64,000 nt of DNA from Acinetobacter gyllenbergii CIP 110306 = MTCC 11365 (GTDB lineage: Bacteria; Pseudomonadota; Gammaproteobacteria; Pseudomonadales; Moraxellaceae), in contig NZ_ATGG01000008.1 of assembly GCF_000413855.1 (NCBI RefSeq), forward strand, positions 1 to 64,000, given 5' to 3'. Shown here one piece after another: positions 43,389-53,330 of this stretch. A model generated the notes under the pieces. The model made no database searches. It saw only the letters and a list, made by a program, of their open reading frames with translations, and was not told the origin of the DNA. The translations under genes and the position numbers were made by a program. Every line of letters begins with the position of its first letter. Within the stretch, counting starts at the first letter, position 1.

Positions 43389-46037
43389 ATGCAGATTGAC
43401 CGTAATCATAAAGCAGATGCATGGCTTGCAAATAGCCAGCGTGAACAGTCTGGACGTTTGACCATTTTCTTGGGTGCAGCACCTGGCGTAGGCAAAACCT
43501 ATGCCATGCTGACCCGAGCGCATGAACTGATGCAACAAGGGCAGCATGTGATGGTCGGGGTGGTCGAAACCCACGGTCGATCTGATACCGAGCGTTTGAT
43601 TCAAGGACTCAATGTTATTCCAAGAAAGGCTGTGGAGTATCAAGGCCGTATTTTGGAAGAGATGGATCTTGATCAAATTCTTAAATTAAAGCCTGAAATT
43701 GTGTTAGTGGATGAACTCGCACACCGCAATGTTCCGAATAGCCGGCATGAATATCGCTGGCAAGATGTCAATGAACTGTTGGATGCAGGGATTGATGTTT
43801 ATAGCACTTTAAACATTCAACACCTGGAAAGCCTGAATGATGTGGTCTATCAGATCACGGGCATTCGGGTTAGTGAAACGGTTCCTGACGCATTATTAAA
43901 ACGTCTGAAAGACATTCGTTTGGTTGATTTGCCCGTACCTGAGTTATTAGAACGCATGAACCATGGCAAGATTTATTTTGCTGATGTTGCTCCTCAAGCA
44001 TTACAAGGATTTTTTAAACCTGCACATTTAACCGCTTTACGGGATTTAGCGATTCAAACCGTTGCAGGGCAAGTTGAAATTGATTATCGGGAAAAATTTG
44101 TTGCACAAGGGCAGATTATCCCGATTCAAAATCATGTGATGTTAGCAATTGATGGTTCTGAGTTTTCTGAGGATTTGGTTAGGCGGGCACATCGTATCGC
44201 AGAGAGACGCAATGCGATGTGGAGTGTAATTTCAATTCAAAAGAGCCAGAAAACAACAACACAAACCTTAGCCGTAACCAAGGCATTTAACTTGGCGCGG
44301 AAACTCGGTGCAGATACCTATTTGTTACATAGCAATCATATTGCATCGACCATTTTACAGGCGGCCTATGATTATGGTGCATCCAATATTTTACTCGGTA
44401 AAAGTCCTCAAAAATCGTTTTGGCAGCGTCTGTTCTCAGACCATATTGCTGATCAACTTTTAGAAAAACAGCACCCTTTTGAGATCACCTTCGTTCAACC
44501 ATTAAAAACGAAATCTAATGAACCGAAACCGCAGATAGATAGCACACGCGTATCGTGGTCGGCACAAGCACTGGTTTTTAACCCACGTGAGATCATTGAA
44601 AGTAGTTTGATTGTCTTATTGGGCTTAATTGCGGCAACAGTGAGTGATCATTTTATTGGGTATAGCGAATTGGCTTTGATTTTTGTGGTCACCGTGTTGG
44701 TGGTTGCGATGCGGGCGCGGATGCTGATCACCATTTTGAGTGTGGTGATTTGTTTCTTGCTTTATAACTACTTCTTTATTGAACCTCGATTTACCTTGCG
44801 CATTAGTGCTGAACGTGGCGTGATCACCATTGTTATCTTTATTGCTTCGGCCTTGTTGGTGGGGCGTTTAGCCAATCAATTACGCGCTCAGGTTCTTAGT
44901 TTACGTGCTGCCAACTCAGTGTCTTTACAAATGCAAGAGTTGGAGCGGAAGTTATCTAGCTGTGTCGATATTGAACAGGTTTTAAATATTGCCAAACAAC
45001 ATTTAGAGAGTTGTTTAAATGCAACAGTGTGGTTGAGAATTGGCACACAGGAGTTAGGCGATAGCAGTGTGTTGAATGAAAAAGATCAAATCGCGGCCAA
45101 TTGGACCCAGAAAAATGCCAAGCCTTGTGGGCGTTTTACCAATACGCTAACCCAATCCGAATGGTGGTTTAATCCACTAAATCTGGTGGGAGGCTATGGG
45201 GTGATCGCACTTCGATTTAATCAAAAAACAGAAACAATCAGTTTTGAGCAGCAACGGTTGGCGGAACTGATGATTGATGATATTGCACAAACCACGTCAC
45301 GGGTACAGTTGTCTTTACAGTTAGAAAACTCCCGTGTGGTAGCAGAAACTGAAAAATTACGTTCGGCATTATTGTCATCTGTCTCTCATGATCTACGTTC
45401 CCCCTTGGCTGCAATGATCGGATCAGCAGATAGTCTGAAATACTATGGTGAGCAGATGCCAGCAGAGGATCGTGAAAGTTTATTGGACACCATTCATGTT
45501 GAAGGTGAGCGTTTGGATCGTTATATTCAAAATCTGCTGGATATGACCCGATTAGGTCATCAGGGTTTAAGTCTAAGTCGTGACTGGATTGGTGTAGAAG
45601 AACTGATCGGATCGGCGACACAGCGACTGAAGCGCTATCAGCCCAAGATTAATATTGACGTTACAATGGCAGATGACTTGCCACAATTATTTGTGCATCC
45701 GGCCTTGATTGAGCAGGCCATCTTTAATGTGTTGGAAAATGCAGCCAAATTTTCACCTGATGATGTGCCGATTGAGGTCAGGATTTATCAAGAAGATCAG
45801 TTCCTACAAATTGATATTATAGATCAAGGCATCGGAATCCCAGAAGATGAGCGAGAGCAAATTTTTGATATGTTCTATACCATGCAACGTGGTGATCGGG
45901 GCAAAACGGGAACAGGTTTAGGTCTTGCTATTGTTAAAGCGATTATTGGGGCGCATATGGGCAGTATCGAAGCACTCGCAGGGACATATGGTCAGGGCAC
46001 CTTAATTAGAATACGATTACCACTTCATCAGGATTAA
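43389..46037 (+). CDS. kdpD: Sensor histidine kinase KdpD
   Basis: An 882-residue KdpD, which controls kdp expression in response to potassium and c-di-AMP/osmotic signals in relatives. The N-terminal KdpD domain carries a Walker A loop GAAPGVGKT at 29-37. A universal-stress-protein-like domain (about 250-370) and a DUF4118 segment of four membrane helices (about 400-500) follow, then a GAF-like region. The HisKA box is SSVSHDLRSPLAAM, and the ATPase domain has NVLENAAKFSP and GTGLGLAIVKAI. Complete for a standard KdpD. It overlaps no neighbour and lies 10 bp before kdpE. Confidence 0.95.
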   Translation: MQIDRNHKADAWLANSQREQSGRLTIFLGAAPGVGKTYAMLTRAHELMQQGQHVMVGVVETHGRSDTERLIQGLNVIPRKAVEYQGRILEEMDLDQILKLKPEIVLVDELAHRNVPNSRHEYRWQDVNELLDAGIDVYSTLNIQHLESLNDVVYQITGIRVSETVPDALLKRLKDIRLVDLPVPELLERMNHGKIYFADVAPQALQGFFKPAHLTALRDLAIQTVAGQVEIDYREKFVAQGQIIPIQNHVMLAIDGSEFSEDLVRRAHRIAERRNAMWSVISIQKSQKTTTQTLAVTKAFNLARKLGADTYLLHSNHIASTILQAAYDYGASNILLGKSPQKSFWQRLFSDHIADQLLEKQHPFEITFVQPLKTKSNEPKPQIDSTRVSWSAQALVFNPREIIESSLIVLLGLIAATVSDHFIGYSELALIFVVTVLVVAMRARMLITILSVVICFLLYNYFFIEPRFTLRISAERGVITIVIFIASALLVGRLANQLRAQVLSLRAANSVSLQMQELERKLSSCVDIEQVLNIAKQHLESCLNATVWLRIGTQELGDSSVLNEKDQIAANWTQKNAKPCGRFTNTLTQSEWWFNPLNLVGGYGVIALRFNQKTETISFEQQRLAELMIDDIAQTTSRVQLSLQLENSRVVAETEKLRSALLSSVSHDLRSPLAAMIGSADSLKYYGEQMPAEDRESLLDTIHVEGERLDRYIQNLLDMTRLGHQGLSLSRDWIGVEELIGSATQRLKRYQPKINIDVTMADDLPQLFVHPALIEQAIFNVLENAAKFSPDDVPIEVRIYQEDQFLQIDIIDQGIGIPEDEREQIFDMFYTMQRGDRGKTGTGLGLAIVKAIIGAHMGSIEALAGTYGQGTLIRIRLPLHQD

Positions 46038-46047
46038 AACCACTGTT

Positions 46048-46746
46048 ATGCCGCACTCATTTAACTCACCAGCATCAATTCTGATTATTGATGATGAGCC
46101 ACAAATCCGGAAGTTTTTGGACATTGCTTTACGTGCACAGGGCTATCAGGTACATGTGGCTGAAAATGGTATGAAAGGATTGGAGAGTTTAGCAACACGT
46201 GGCGCTGATCTGTTGATTCTAGATCTGGGTTTACCCGATATGGAGGGACAGGCAGTATTGCTTGAATTGAGACAATGGTCAGACATTCCTGTGATCGTCT
46301 TGTCGGCACGTCCAGATGAAAATCAAAAAATTAAACTGCTAGATGCGGGTGCCAATGACTATGTCACCAAGCCATTTAGCATTCAGGAGCTCTGTGCCCG
46401 TATTCGGGTGATGTTCCGCAATAAGCCACAACAGGCAGAACACAATCTAATATTTAATGATGGACAGCTTTGGATTGATGTAGCTGAACATACAGCCAAA
46501 CTGGCAGATGAAGACATCGCTTTAACCAAAAAAGAATTTCAATTGTTGGCACTGTTGATTCGTCATCAAGGCAAAATCGTGACGCAAAAACAAATCATGA
46601 CTGAGTTATGGGGGATTAGTCATGAAGAGGATACCCACTATCTTAGAATCTTAGTAAAAAAACTCAGAACTAAAATAGGGGATTCCGCAGTGACACCTAA
46701 GTACATTTTCACCATTGCGGGTGTAGGGTTACGCTTTGGTGAATAG
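46048..46746 (+). CDS. kdpE: Response regulator KdpE
   Basis: A 232-residue OmpR-type response regulator, partner of KdpD. The receiver domain (about 10-125) has acidic residues IIDDEP, the phosphoacceptor Asp59 in LILDLGLPD, and the Lys in YVTKPFS. The winged-helix DNA-binding domain follows (about 140-232), with LTKKEFQLLALLIRHQGKIV. Last gene of kdpABCDE; it converges on an acyl-CoA ligase gene with 29 bp between. Confidence 0.95.
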   Translation: MPHSFNSPASILIIDDEPQIRKFLDIALRAQGYQVHVAENGMKGLESLATRGADLLILDLGLPDMEGQAVLLELRQWSDIPVIVLSARPDENQKIKLLDAGANDYVTKPFSIQELCARIRVMFRNKPQQAEHNLIFNDGQLWIDVAEHTAKLADEDIALTKKEFQLLALLIRHQGKIVTQKQIMTELWGISHEEDTHYLRILVKKLRTKIGDSAVTPKYIFTIAGVGLRFGE

Positions 46747-46775
46747 TGAATTTATTCTATCGTGGTATTCAGCGA

Positions 46776-48401
46776 TTATGATTTTAGTAAAAAATCACCG
46801 TATTCTGCACGTAGCTCGGCCTTCACAATTTTCCCCGTACCATTGATAGGCAGAGCATCAACAAAAATCACGGCATCTGGAACCTGCCAAGATGCGATTT
46901 TATCGGCAAAATATTCAAGCACATCCTCTTCAGTTAAAGTGGAGTGCTCTTGTTTTACCGCAATTAAAATTGGACGTTCATCCCATTTGGGGTGGCGTGC
47001 AGCAATTGCTGCAGCCATACGAATTTCAGGATGGCCGACGGCAATATTCTCTATTTCAACAGATGAAATCCATTCACCGCCTGATTTGATTAAATCTTTG
47101 GCGCGATCACGGATGGTCATGTAACCATCAGAATCAATGCTTGCGATATCACCAGTATCAAACCAACCATCTGAAGTTAGAGAATTTTTTTCTTGATTAA
47201 AATAGTGATCAACGACCCATGGACCACGAACTTGTAGGTTTCCTTGGGTATGCCCATCATTTGCGAGTGGTGTTATGCTATTTTCATCAACAATACGTAG
47301 CTCTATACCAAAAGGCGGACGACCTTGGCTTTGGCGCAATTTCTCAAGTTCTGTCGGATTTAACGAGGCATGTTTTGCTTTGGGTTGATTGGCTGTGCCC
47401 AGTGGACTTATTTCTGACATTCCCCATGCATGAATCGTGTCACAATGATAGGTGTCTCTAAATTCACGGATGATAGAGGGTGGGCAGGTTGCACCACCAA
47501 CCACATTGCGCTGCATACTTTCTAAGCTGCTGCCTATTTTTTTAGCAGCAAGCAATAATCCCTGCCAAATGGTCGGAACGCCCAATGCCACTGTCACTTT
47601 ATAATCATCAATTAAACGAACCAGGCTATCACCATCTAAATGTGGTCCAGGCAGAATGAGAGAACTCCCGACCATTGCTGCTGCATAGGGAATGCCCCAT
47701 GCATTGACATGGAACATAGGCACTACTGGCATGACAATATCTCGAGCAGAAATATTTAACGAGTCGGGGAGTGCAATGGCAATCGTGTGCAGTAAAGTCG
47801 AACGATGGCTATATAACACACCTTTGGGATTCCCCGTTGTGCCGGAGGTATAACATAAGGAGCTGGGGGTTTCTTCTTTGAATTGTGGCCAATCAAATTC
47901 TACCGATTGATCTTGAATTAACGCATCATAAAAAATAACGTTTGGAAGTGCGGTGGCAACGCTTTCATCATAGGCGCTTAAACAGATCAATTTTTCAACC
48001 GAAGGAACTTGATCCTTAATTGCACTGATTAATGGCAAAAATGTAATGTCGAAGAAAATAACTTTATCTTGGGCATCATTAATAATAAAGGTCAACTGCT
48101 CTAGAAATAATCGTGGGTTAATGGTGTGACAAACATAACCACATCCGGAAATGGCATACCATGATTCTAAGTGACGGCGATTATTCCATGCGATTGTGGC
48201 AATACGATCACCCTCTGTTAAATTAAACGCCTTGAAAGCATTTGCTAAGCGTTTACTATTCTGCTGGATGTGTTTCCAATCTGTTGTGCTGAGCTGACCG
48301 TCAACTTCACGTGAAAAAATGGCAGTATCTGCATGGTATTTTGCTGCATGCTCAATTAAGTTACTAATCAATAAATCCTGATGTATCATTTTTCCAAACA
48401 T
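46776..48401 (-). CDS. AlkK-like medium/long-chain acyl-CoA synthetase
   Basis: A 541-residue ANL-superfamily ligase closely matching AlkK of Pseudomonas (546 residues) along its length. It begins MFGKMIHQDLLISNLIEHAA. The AMP-binding motif SSLCYTSGTTGNPKGVLYSH and the PMFHVNAWG core are present. The A8-A10 region has SDGWFDTGDIASIDSDGYMT, RAKDLIKSGGEWISSVE and the catalytic Lys motif NGTGKIVKAELR. It activates fatty acids to acyl-CoA with ATP. In Acinetobacter such enzymes feed beta-oxidation and wax-ester synthesis. The ATG at 48401 has AAAAGGATAAA upstream. It is monocistronic. Confidence 0.9.
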   Translation of the reverse strand: MFGKMIHQDLLISNLIEHAAKYHADTAIFSREVDGQLSTTDWKHIQQNSKRLANAFKAFNLTEGDRIATIAWNNRRHLESWYAISGCGYVCHTINPRLFLEQLTFIINDAQDKVIFFDITFLPLISAIKDQVPSVEKLICLSAYDESVATALPNVIFYDALIQDQSVEFDWPQFKEETPSSLCYTSGTTGNPKGVLYSHRSTLLHTIAIALPDSLNISARDIVMPVVPMFHVNAWGIPYAAAMVGSSLILPGPHLDGDSLVRLIDDYKVTVALGVPTIWQGLLLAAKKIGSSLESMQRNVVGGATCPPSIIREFRDTYHCDTIHAWGMSEISPLGTANQPKAKHASLNPTELEKLRQSQGRPPFGIELRIVDENSITPLANDGHTQGNLQVRGPWVVDHYFNQEKNSLTSDGWFDTGDIASIDSDGYMTIRDRAKDLIKSGGEWISSVEIENIAVGHPEIRMAAAIAARHPKWDERPILIAVKQEHSTLTEEDVLEYFADKIASWQVPDAVIFVDALPINGTGKIVKAELRAEYGDFLLKS

Positions 48402-48866
48402 TTTTTATCCTTTTTTGTGGGTTGATTTGTTCAATTAAGAGGTGAACATGAGCTTGATGTCTTACTGTTTATCGTTACTAGCTGAAATAAAATGATATTG
48501 AATAGGCAAATTTAGGGCGAATAATCTATCTAGAGATGTAGCACAGCTTGGCTATGGTGAGAACTTGAGGTCTAGTAAAATGAAAGTAGCATCGAGAAAA
48601 ATAGTGGTCAATATGAAAGCACATTTTATTCATATTAAAACTCTAATGATCATTTCATCTGATTGAGCCAAGGACTAAGGGAGATTCTCGGTTATTCCAG
48701 CCGATTGAACCATAATCATGTATTTATAATGTGCAATATCTATGAGGCTGTTAAATAAATTTTACTATAATTAATAATGGTTTATCGTATTAATAGTGGT
48801 GAGCTGTTTTCAGTTTTTTAGTATATACTGGTGAGACTTTTTTATATCTTGCTTATTTGAGTCAAA
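48402..48866. other. Intergenic region, ligase / CsgG-like operon
   Basis: A 465-bp region with no gene seen on either strand. It is the divergent promoter area. A good -10 (TATACT, 48824-48829) lies 37 bp before the CsgG-like start. No repeat or insertion-sequence end was found. Confidence 0.45.
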
Positions 48867-49538
48867 ATGAAAAAATTATTAGCGGTAACAGTATTTAGTA
48901 CTTTTGGCTTAATGGCCTGCTCAACCACAGAAACATCCAAATCAATTCAAAGCCCGCAAGTGACGGCAGCTGTTCAACAGATTAAATATAACGGGGTGAA
49001 AGTACCTGTTTCGATTGGTAAGTTTGATAATCGTTCTAGTTATATGAGAGGTATCTTCTCTGACAATGTGGATCGTCTTGGTGGGCAGGCGAAAACGATT
49101 TTAGAAACGCATTTACAGCAAACGGGTTATTTCTCGGTTCTAAATCGTGATAATTTATCTGAACTTAAACAAGAAGTGGGATTCAGCAACAGTACTCAAA
49201 GCATTAAAGGTGCACGTTATGTGATCACTGGTGATGTGTCTGAATTTGGTCGCAAAGAAGTGGGTGATCAGCAATTATTTGGGATTTTAGGGCGCGGTAA
49301 ACAGCAAATTGCTTATGCCAAAGTGAACTTGAATATTGTCGATGTAAAAACCTCAGAGATTGTTCATTCAGTGCAAGGTGCGGGTGAGTATGCATTGGGC
49401 GCGCGTGAAGTGCTTGGTTTTGGTTCTACAGCCTCTTATGACTCAACCTTGAATGGTAAGGTGCTTGATCTAGCGGTACGTGAAGCGGTCAACAATTTAG
49501 TGACTGATATTCAGAATAATCGTTGGACTGCGCAATAA
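48867..49538 (+). CDS. CsgG-family lipoprotein
   Basis: A 223-residue predicted lipoprotein with lipobox LMAC at about residue 18. The mature part has the curli-assembly CsgG/LpoB-like pattern: VSIGKFDNRSSYMRG, then LETHLQQTGYFSVLNRDN, then ARYVITGDVSEFG. CsgG itself is larger and forms an outer-membrane pore; this shorter type is found in a conserved three-lipoprotein operon with DUF4810 and DUF799 proteins. Its job is not known. It is first in that operon, 17 bp before the next gene. Confidence 0.88.
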   Translation: MKKLLAVTVFSTFGLMACSTTETSKSIQSPQVTAAVQQIKYNGVKVPVSIGKFDNRSSYMRGIFSDNVDRLGGQAKTILETHLQQTGYFSVLNRDNLSELKQEVGFSNSTQSIKGARYVITGDVSEFGRKEVGDQQLFGILGRGKQQIAYAKVNLNIVDVKTSEIVHSVQGAGEYALGAREVLGFGSTASYDSTLNGKVLDLAVREAVNNLVTDIQNNRWTAQ

Positions 49539-49555
49539 GACTGGATTGTTCTAAA

Positions 49556-49924
49556 ATGAAAAACATTGTTTGCACCAGTCTGATCAGCATCGGATTGGTC
49601 GGTTGTGCTGCTGGACCTCAACCTTTATATAGTTGGGGCTCTTATACACAGCAGACCTATCTGATGTATAACCAACCAGAAAAAGCCACACCGAGCGCAC
49701 AAATTATCAAGTTAGAAGCGGAAATCGAAAAAGCCAAGGCGAAGAATCTGGCCGTTCCACCAGGCTTATATGCACATCTGGGCTGGTTATCTTTACAAGT
49801 GAATAACGCACAAAAAGCCGTGGAATATTTTCAACTGGAACGACAGGTTTATCCTGAATCTACGGTATTGATGAATCGTTTATTGCAGAAGATGAATGCC
49901 AATGGAGGAATTACAAAGCCATGA
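49556..49924 (+). CDS. DUF4810 lipoprotein
   Basis: A 122-residue lipoprotein. I chose ATG 49556, which starts with a signal peptide ending in the lipobox LVGC (residue 17); the frame extends upstream to 49523 inside the previous gene. The family pattern is PLYSWGSYTQQTYLMYNQPE, then a helical KLEAEIEKAKAKNLAVPPGLY segment with a TPR-like character. It is the middle gene of the trio and overlaps the next gene by ATGA. Confidence 0.85.
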   Translation: MKNIVCTSLISIGLVGCAAGPQPLYSWGSYTQQTYLMYNQPEKATPSAQIIKLEAEIEKAKAKNLAVPPGLYAHLGWLSLQVNNAQKAVEYFQLERQVYPESTVLMNRLLQKMNANGGITKP

Positions 49925-50598
49925 TCAAGGCATTTTTAGTTTCAAACCTTCTACTTACAGGCATACTGGTTACAGGCTGTGCATCATCTCCAACAGTGAA
50001 TAAAGATATGACGGCATATAAACAACATATGCCGAAATCTATTCTGGTGTTACCGCCAGTCAATGATTCCCCAGATGTGAAGGCAACTTATAGTTATTGG
50101 CCAACCGTGATTACACCCGTTGCTGAAGCAGGTTATTACGTCTTTCCGATTTCTGTGGTCGACTCGATGTTTAAAGAGAACGGCGTGACCAATGGCCATG
50201 ATGCACAAAGCATTGCGCCGCAGAAATTACAGGAAATCTTTGGGGCTGATGCCGCACTCTATATTCGAATTAAAGAATATGGTTCTCAGTATCAAGTGAT
50301 CCAAAGTGTTGCAACCGTCAGTGTAGAAGCAAAATTGGTTGATTTAAACAGCAATGAGACGCTTTGGACGGGTGAGAAAAAGGCTGTTCAATCCAGCAAT
50401 AGTGGCAACAATGACTTACTCACTGCGTTGGTCGGGGCATTGGTTGAACAAATTGCGGGAAGCTTAAATGATCGGGCTTATCCGTTGGCATCGGTGGTGA
50501 ATACGCAACTCTTTACCCCGACACAGCATAACCCAGGTTTAGGTTTACTCTATGGACCTCGTTCACCGAAATACCAACAAGATGGTGTTCTAAAGTAA
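49921..50598 (+). CDS. DUF799 (GNA1162-like) lipoprotein
   Basis: A 225-residue lipoprotein with lipobox VTGC at about residue 20. The mature part has the DUF799/GNA1162 pattern: PKSILVLPPVNDSPDVKATY, then YWPTVITPVAEAGYYVFPIS. GNA1162 is a Neisseria lipoprotein structurally related to TolB-N/CsgG domains. Last gene of the trio, translationally coupled to the DUF4810 gene. Terminator follows at 50621-50648. Confidence 0.88.
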   Translation: MIKAFLVSNLLLTGILVTGCASSPTVNKDMTAYKQHMPKSILVLPPVNDSPDVKATYSYWPTVITPVAEAGYYVFPISVVDSMFKENGVTNGHDAQSIAPQKLQEIFGADAALYIRIKEYGSQYQVIQSVATVSVEAKLVDLNSNETLWTGEKKAVQSSNSGNNDLLTALVGALVEQIAGSLNDRAYPLASVVNTQLFTPTQHNPGLGLLYGPRSPKYQQDGVLK

Positions 50599-50620
50599 TT
50601 CATTTTTTCATCTGCAGAAT

Positions 50621-50648
50621 AAAAAAGCCTCTTGATGAGGCTTTTTTA
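50621..50648. terminator. Bidirectional terminator, lipoprotein operon / aldehyde dehydrogenase
   Basis: AAAAAAGCCTC (50621-50631) pairs with GAGGCTTTTTT (50637-50647) around TTGAT. It serves both convergent transcripts. Confidence 0.9.
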
Positions 50649-50658
50649 TTCTTAAAGA

Positions 50659-52119
50659 TTATTTGATATTTGGGTCACCTTGTTTCAAGAAGAAACGTAT
50701 GGCCAACTTTTGTACCCAAGTACCGTATGGCGGATAGAACAACTGGGTTGGGAAGAAACGATGACGTGCAAACACTGTTTTAGCATGAGAAAGTTCACGG
50801 AAACCTTCTTCGCCATGATAAGAACCCATGCCAGAGTTTCCGATTCCCCCGAAAGGTGCATCGTGGTTGACTACATGCCAGCCCCAATCATTCAAGGTCA
50901 CGCCACCAGAGTGAGTTTGCTTTAAGACGTAATCACGTTCATTGGCATCGTGGGTAAAGAAATATAAAGCCAATGGTCGCTCACCTGCCTGAATATACTG
51001 AATTGCATCATCTACGCTATCGTAAGCAACCACAGGTAAAACTGGGCCAAATAGCTCTTCTTTTAAAATTCGCATCTCTGGGGTGCAATTCAGCACAAGA
51101 TGCACGGGCATACGACGTGCATCTTGGTCTCGATCATATTCACCACAGGTAATGATTTGAGCGCCTTTGGCTTGGGCATCATCCAAAATATCGAGTAAAC
51201 GGTTTAAATGACGATCATTCACAATCGAGGTGTAATTGTCATTGTTGCGAATGTTATTGCCATACATACTGGTGAAATTCGTTTGGCATTCTGTAACGAA
51301 TTGATCCACTTTTTCTTTTGGTACCAGTGCATAGTCGGGTGCAACGCAGATCTGACCACAGTTGGTCGCTTTACCGTGTAAAACGCGTTTTGCAGCATCA
51401 GCCAGTGGATAATGACGGCTGATTAAAGCAGGGGATTTACCACCAAGTTCTAAGGTGACTGGGGTTAAATTATCTGCTGCCGCACGCATAACGACGCGAC
51501 CAATTGCTGGCGAACCTGTAAATACAATATGGTTGAAGGGTAGTGAGGTAAATTGTGCTGGATCAAGGATCTCTTCACCAAAAACAGAAACCTCATCTTC
51601 ACTAAAAATTTCAGCCAGCATCCGTTTAACCACAGCATTGGTTGCAGGCGTGACTTCGGGTAGTTTGATCATCACCCGATTACCTGCTGCAATTGCGGCA
51701 ATTAAAGGACCTAAGGCCAGATAAACTGGAAAGTTCCAAGGAACAATGACCCCAACAACACCTTTGGGCTGATACTGCACTCGTAAGCGATTCGATAAAA
51801 ATAGCAATTCAGTGCTACGTTTGCTTGGTCGCATCCAACGGCGGACATGGCGAATGGCATGTTCTGCTTCAAGTACAGAACCGAGTAAATCCAGCAGTTT
51901 TGATTCATCTACAGAGCGTGAACTAAAGTCGGTATTAATTGCAGACGCAATCACATCTTGATAACGGATAATTTGTTTTTTTATTTGCAATAATTTGCGA
52001 CGTCGATCATCGAGAGCAGGGTAGGGCTGAGCAGTAAAAGCAGCACGTTGTTGCTTGAAAACCGAATGCATATGCTCGGTTGCAGGATCACTGAAGACCT
52101 GTGAAGTTGAAAGTGTCAT
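50659..52119 (-). CDS. Aldehyde dehydrogenase (coniferyl aldehyde dehydrogenase-like)
   Basis: A 486-residue NAD(P)-dependent aldehyde dehydrogenase of the class-3/CalB type, which oxidises fatty or aromatic aldehydes to acids. Cofactor-site PWNFPVYLALGPLIAAIAAG is near residue 115. The catalytic Glu is in VTLELGGKSPA and the catalytic Cys in NCGQICVAPDY. A hydrophobic C-terminal tail (LFYPPYGTW then LAIRFFLK) could attach it to the membrane. I chose ATG 52119, with AAAGGAG upstream. It is divergent from an AraC regulator, which probably controls it. Confidence 0.9.
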   Translation of the reverse strand: MTLSTSQVFSDPATEHMHSVFKQQRAAFTAQPYPALDDRRRKLLQIKKQIIRYQDVIASAINTDFSSRSVDESKLLDLLGSVLEAEHAIRHVRRWMRPSKRSTELLFLSNRLRVQYQPKGVVGVIVPWNFPVYLALGPLIAAIAAGNRVMIKLPEVTPATNAVVKRMLAEIFSEDEVSVFGEEILDPAQFTSLPFNHIVFTGSPAIGRVVMRAAADNLTPVTLELGGKSPALISRHYPLADAAKRVLHGKATNCGQICVAPDYALVPKEKVDQFVTECQTNFTSMYGNNIRNNDNYTSIVNDRHLNRLLDILDDAQAKGAQIITCGEYDRDQDARRMPVHLVLNCTPEMRILKEELFGPVLPVVAYDSVDDAIQYIQAGERPLALYFFTHDANERDYVLKQTHSGGVTLNDWGWHVVNHDAPFGGIGNSGMGSYHGEEGFRELSHAKTVFARHRFFPTQLFYPPYGTWVQKLAIRFFLKQGDPNIK

Positions 52120-52250
52120 TGTTGCTCCTTTCATGCTTATTAGTAGAATAGACTTTATGATTGATGCGTTTTGTAGTCGATGTTAAATTGAGACAACAAA
52201 AAGTAATTTAGTGCCATTATGCATCATCACTTAAGGGATGAGGTGAAAAA

Positions 52251-53330
52251 ATGCGTAAACAAGAGCTGGGCTCAACATTGGTCGAAGCACGTTATGATCA
52301 ACAACAGATGGCTCAGGGAACACCGATTCTTGGTTTAACTAGTCTGCTAGACGCGATGCAACAACAAGGTTATAGTCTGACAGAACTTTTGGCTGGTACG
52401 GGCATTTCTCAGGATGCACTGAATAGTGCAGCTTCCCATATTTCTCCCTATCAAAAATTACAACTGTTTAAAACCATTCAGCGTTTAACCACAGATCCGC
52501 TGATTGGTATGCGGGCGGGTCAAAAGCAACGCTTATCCGACTTTGGTGTCTATGGCTATGCGCTTTACGCTTCCCGTAATTTTCAACAAGCAGTGGAGTT
52601 TGGTATTCGTCATATCAAACTCGCTGCACCCGTCCTTAAGAAAACCTTTTCAATTCAAAAGCAAGTCGCCATTTTTGAAGGCCATGAGATTATTGCGCTC
52701 GGCAAGCTATTGCCTTTGGTCTGCGAGTTTTGGTTTAGTTCGATGCAAAGCTTGATTGAATGTGTTTTGGAAGCGCCATTTCAAGCTAAAAAATTATTAC
52801 TGCCTTATCCAGCCCCAGAATATGCGGCAGAGTATGAAAAGGTATTTCGTTGTCCTGTCGAGTTTGATGCTGAGGTGATGCAATGGCATTTTGATCTTGA
52901 TTGGCTTGATAGGCCTTGTCCCAATGCTAATCCGATTACTGCGGATATGTGCCAATCTTTTTGTGAGCGCATGTTAGCAACAGATGACAATGAGCAAGAG
53001 CCCGAGTTAGTTCGTACCATTCGACTTATTTTATTAGATGCTGTGGGAAGCTTTCCAACTGCACAACAGATGGCGGATCAATTACATTTATCTAAGCGAA
53101 CTTTGTATCGTCGTTTGGCAGATGTCGATATCAGTTATCAGGAAATTTTAGATAGTACTAGACGCCGACTTGCCGATGAGTATTTAACAACCAGCTTGAG
53201 CATCGATGAAATTGCAGAACGTTTAGGATTTTCTGACACCTCAAATTTTAGAAAAGCCTATCGAAATTGGGTTGGGATTTCACCAAATGAGTATAGGCTA
53301 CATAAAAATAATGAAATTGAGTTTAAATAA
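52251..53330 (+). CDS. AraC-family transcriptional regulator
   Basis: A 359-residue AraC/XylS-type regulator. The N-terminal arabinose-operon-regulator-like (Arabinose_bd) domain has the TSLLDAMQQQGYSLTELLAG pattern. The C-terminal double helix-turn-helix includes MADQLHLSKRTLYRRLADV and IAERLGFSDTSNFRKAYRNW. GAGGTG precedes the ATG at good spacing. Divergent from the aldehyde dehydrogenase with 131 bp between, so that gene is the likely target; a regulator of alcohol or aldehyde use is plausible but not proven. Confidence 0.9.
   Translation: MRKQELGSTLVEARYDQQQMAQGTPILGLTSLLDAMQQQGYSLTELLAGTGISQDALNSAASHISPYQKLQLFKTIQRLTTDPLIGMRAGQKQRLSDFGVYGYALYASRNFQQAVEFGIRHIKLAAPVLKKTFSIQKQVAIFEGHEIIALGKLLPLVCEFWFSSMQSLIECVLEAPFQAKKLLLPYPAPEYAAEYEKVFRCPVEFDAEVMQWHFDLDWLDRPCPNANPITADMCQSFCERMLATDDNEQEPELVRTIRLILLDAVGSFPTAQQMADQLHLSKRTLYRRLADVDISYQEILDSTRRRLADEYLTTSLSIDEIAERLGFSDTSNFRKAYRNWVGISPNEYRLHKNNEIEFK

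Noticed and set aside
46762..47124. 120-residue plus-strand ORF inside the acyl-CoA ligase gene
   Set aside because: Antisense shadow of the conserved C-terminal domain of the ligase.
48402..48866. Possible insertion-sequence remnant in the gap before the CsgG-like gene
   Set aside because: No terminal inverted repeats, target duplications or transposase fragments could be found on either strand.
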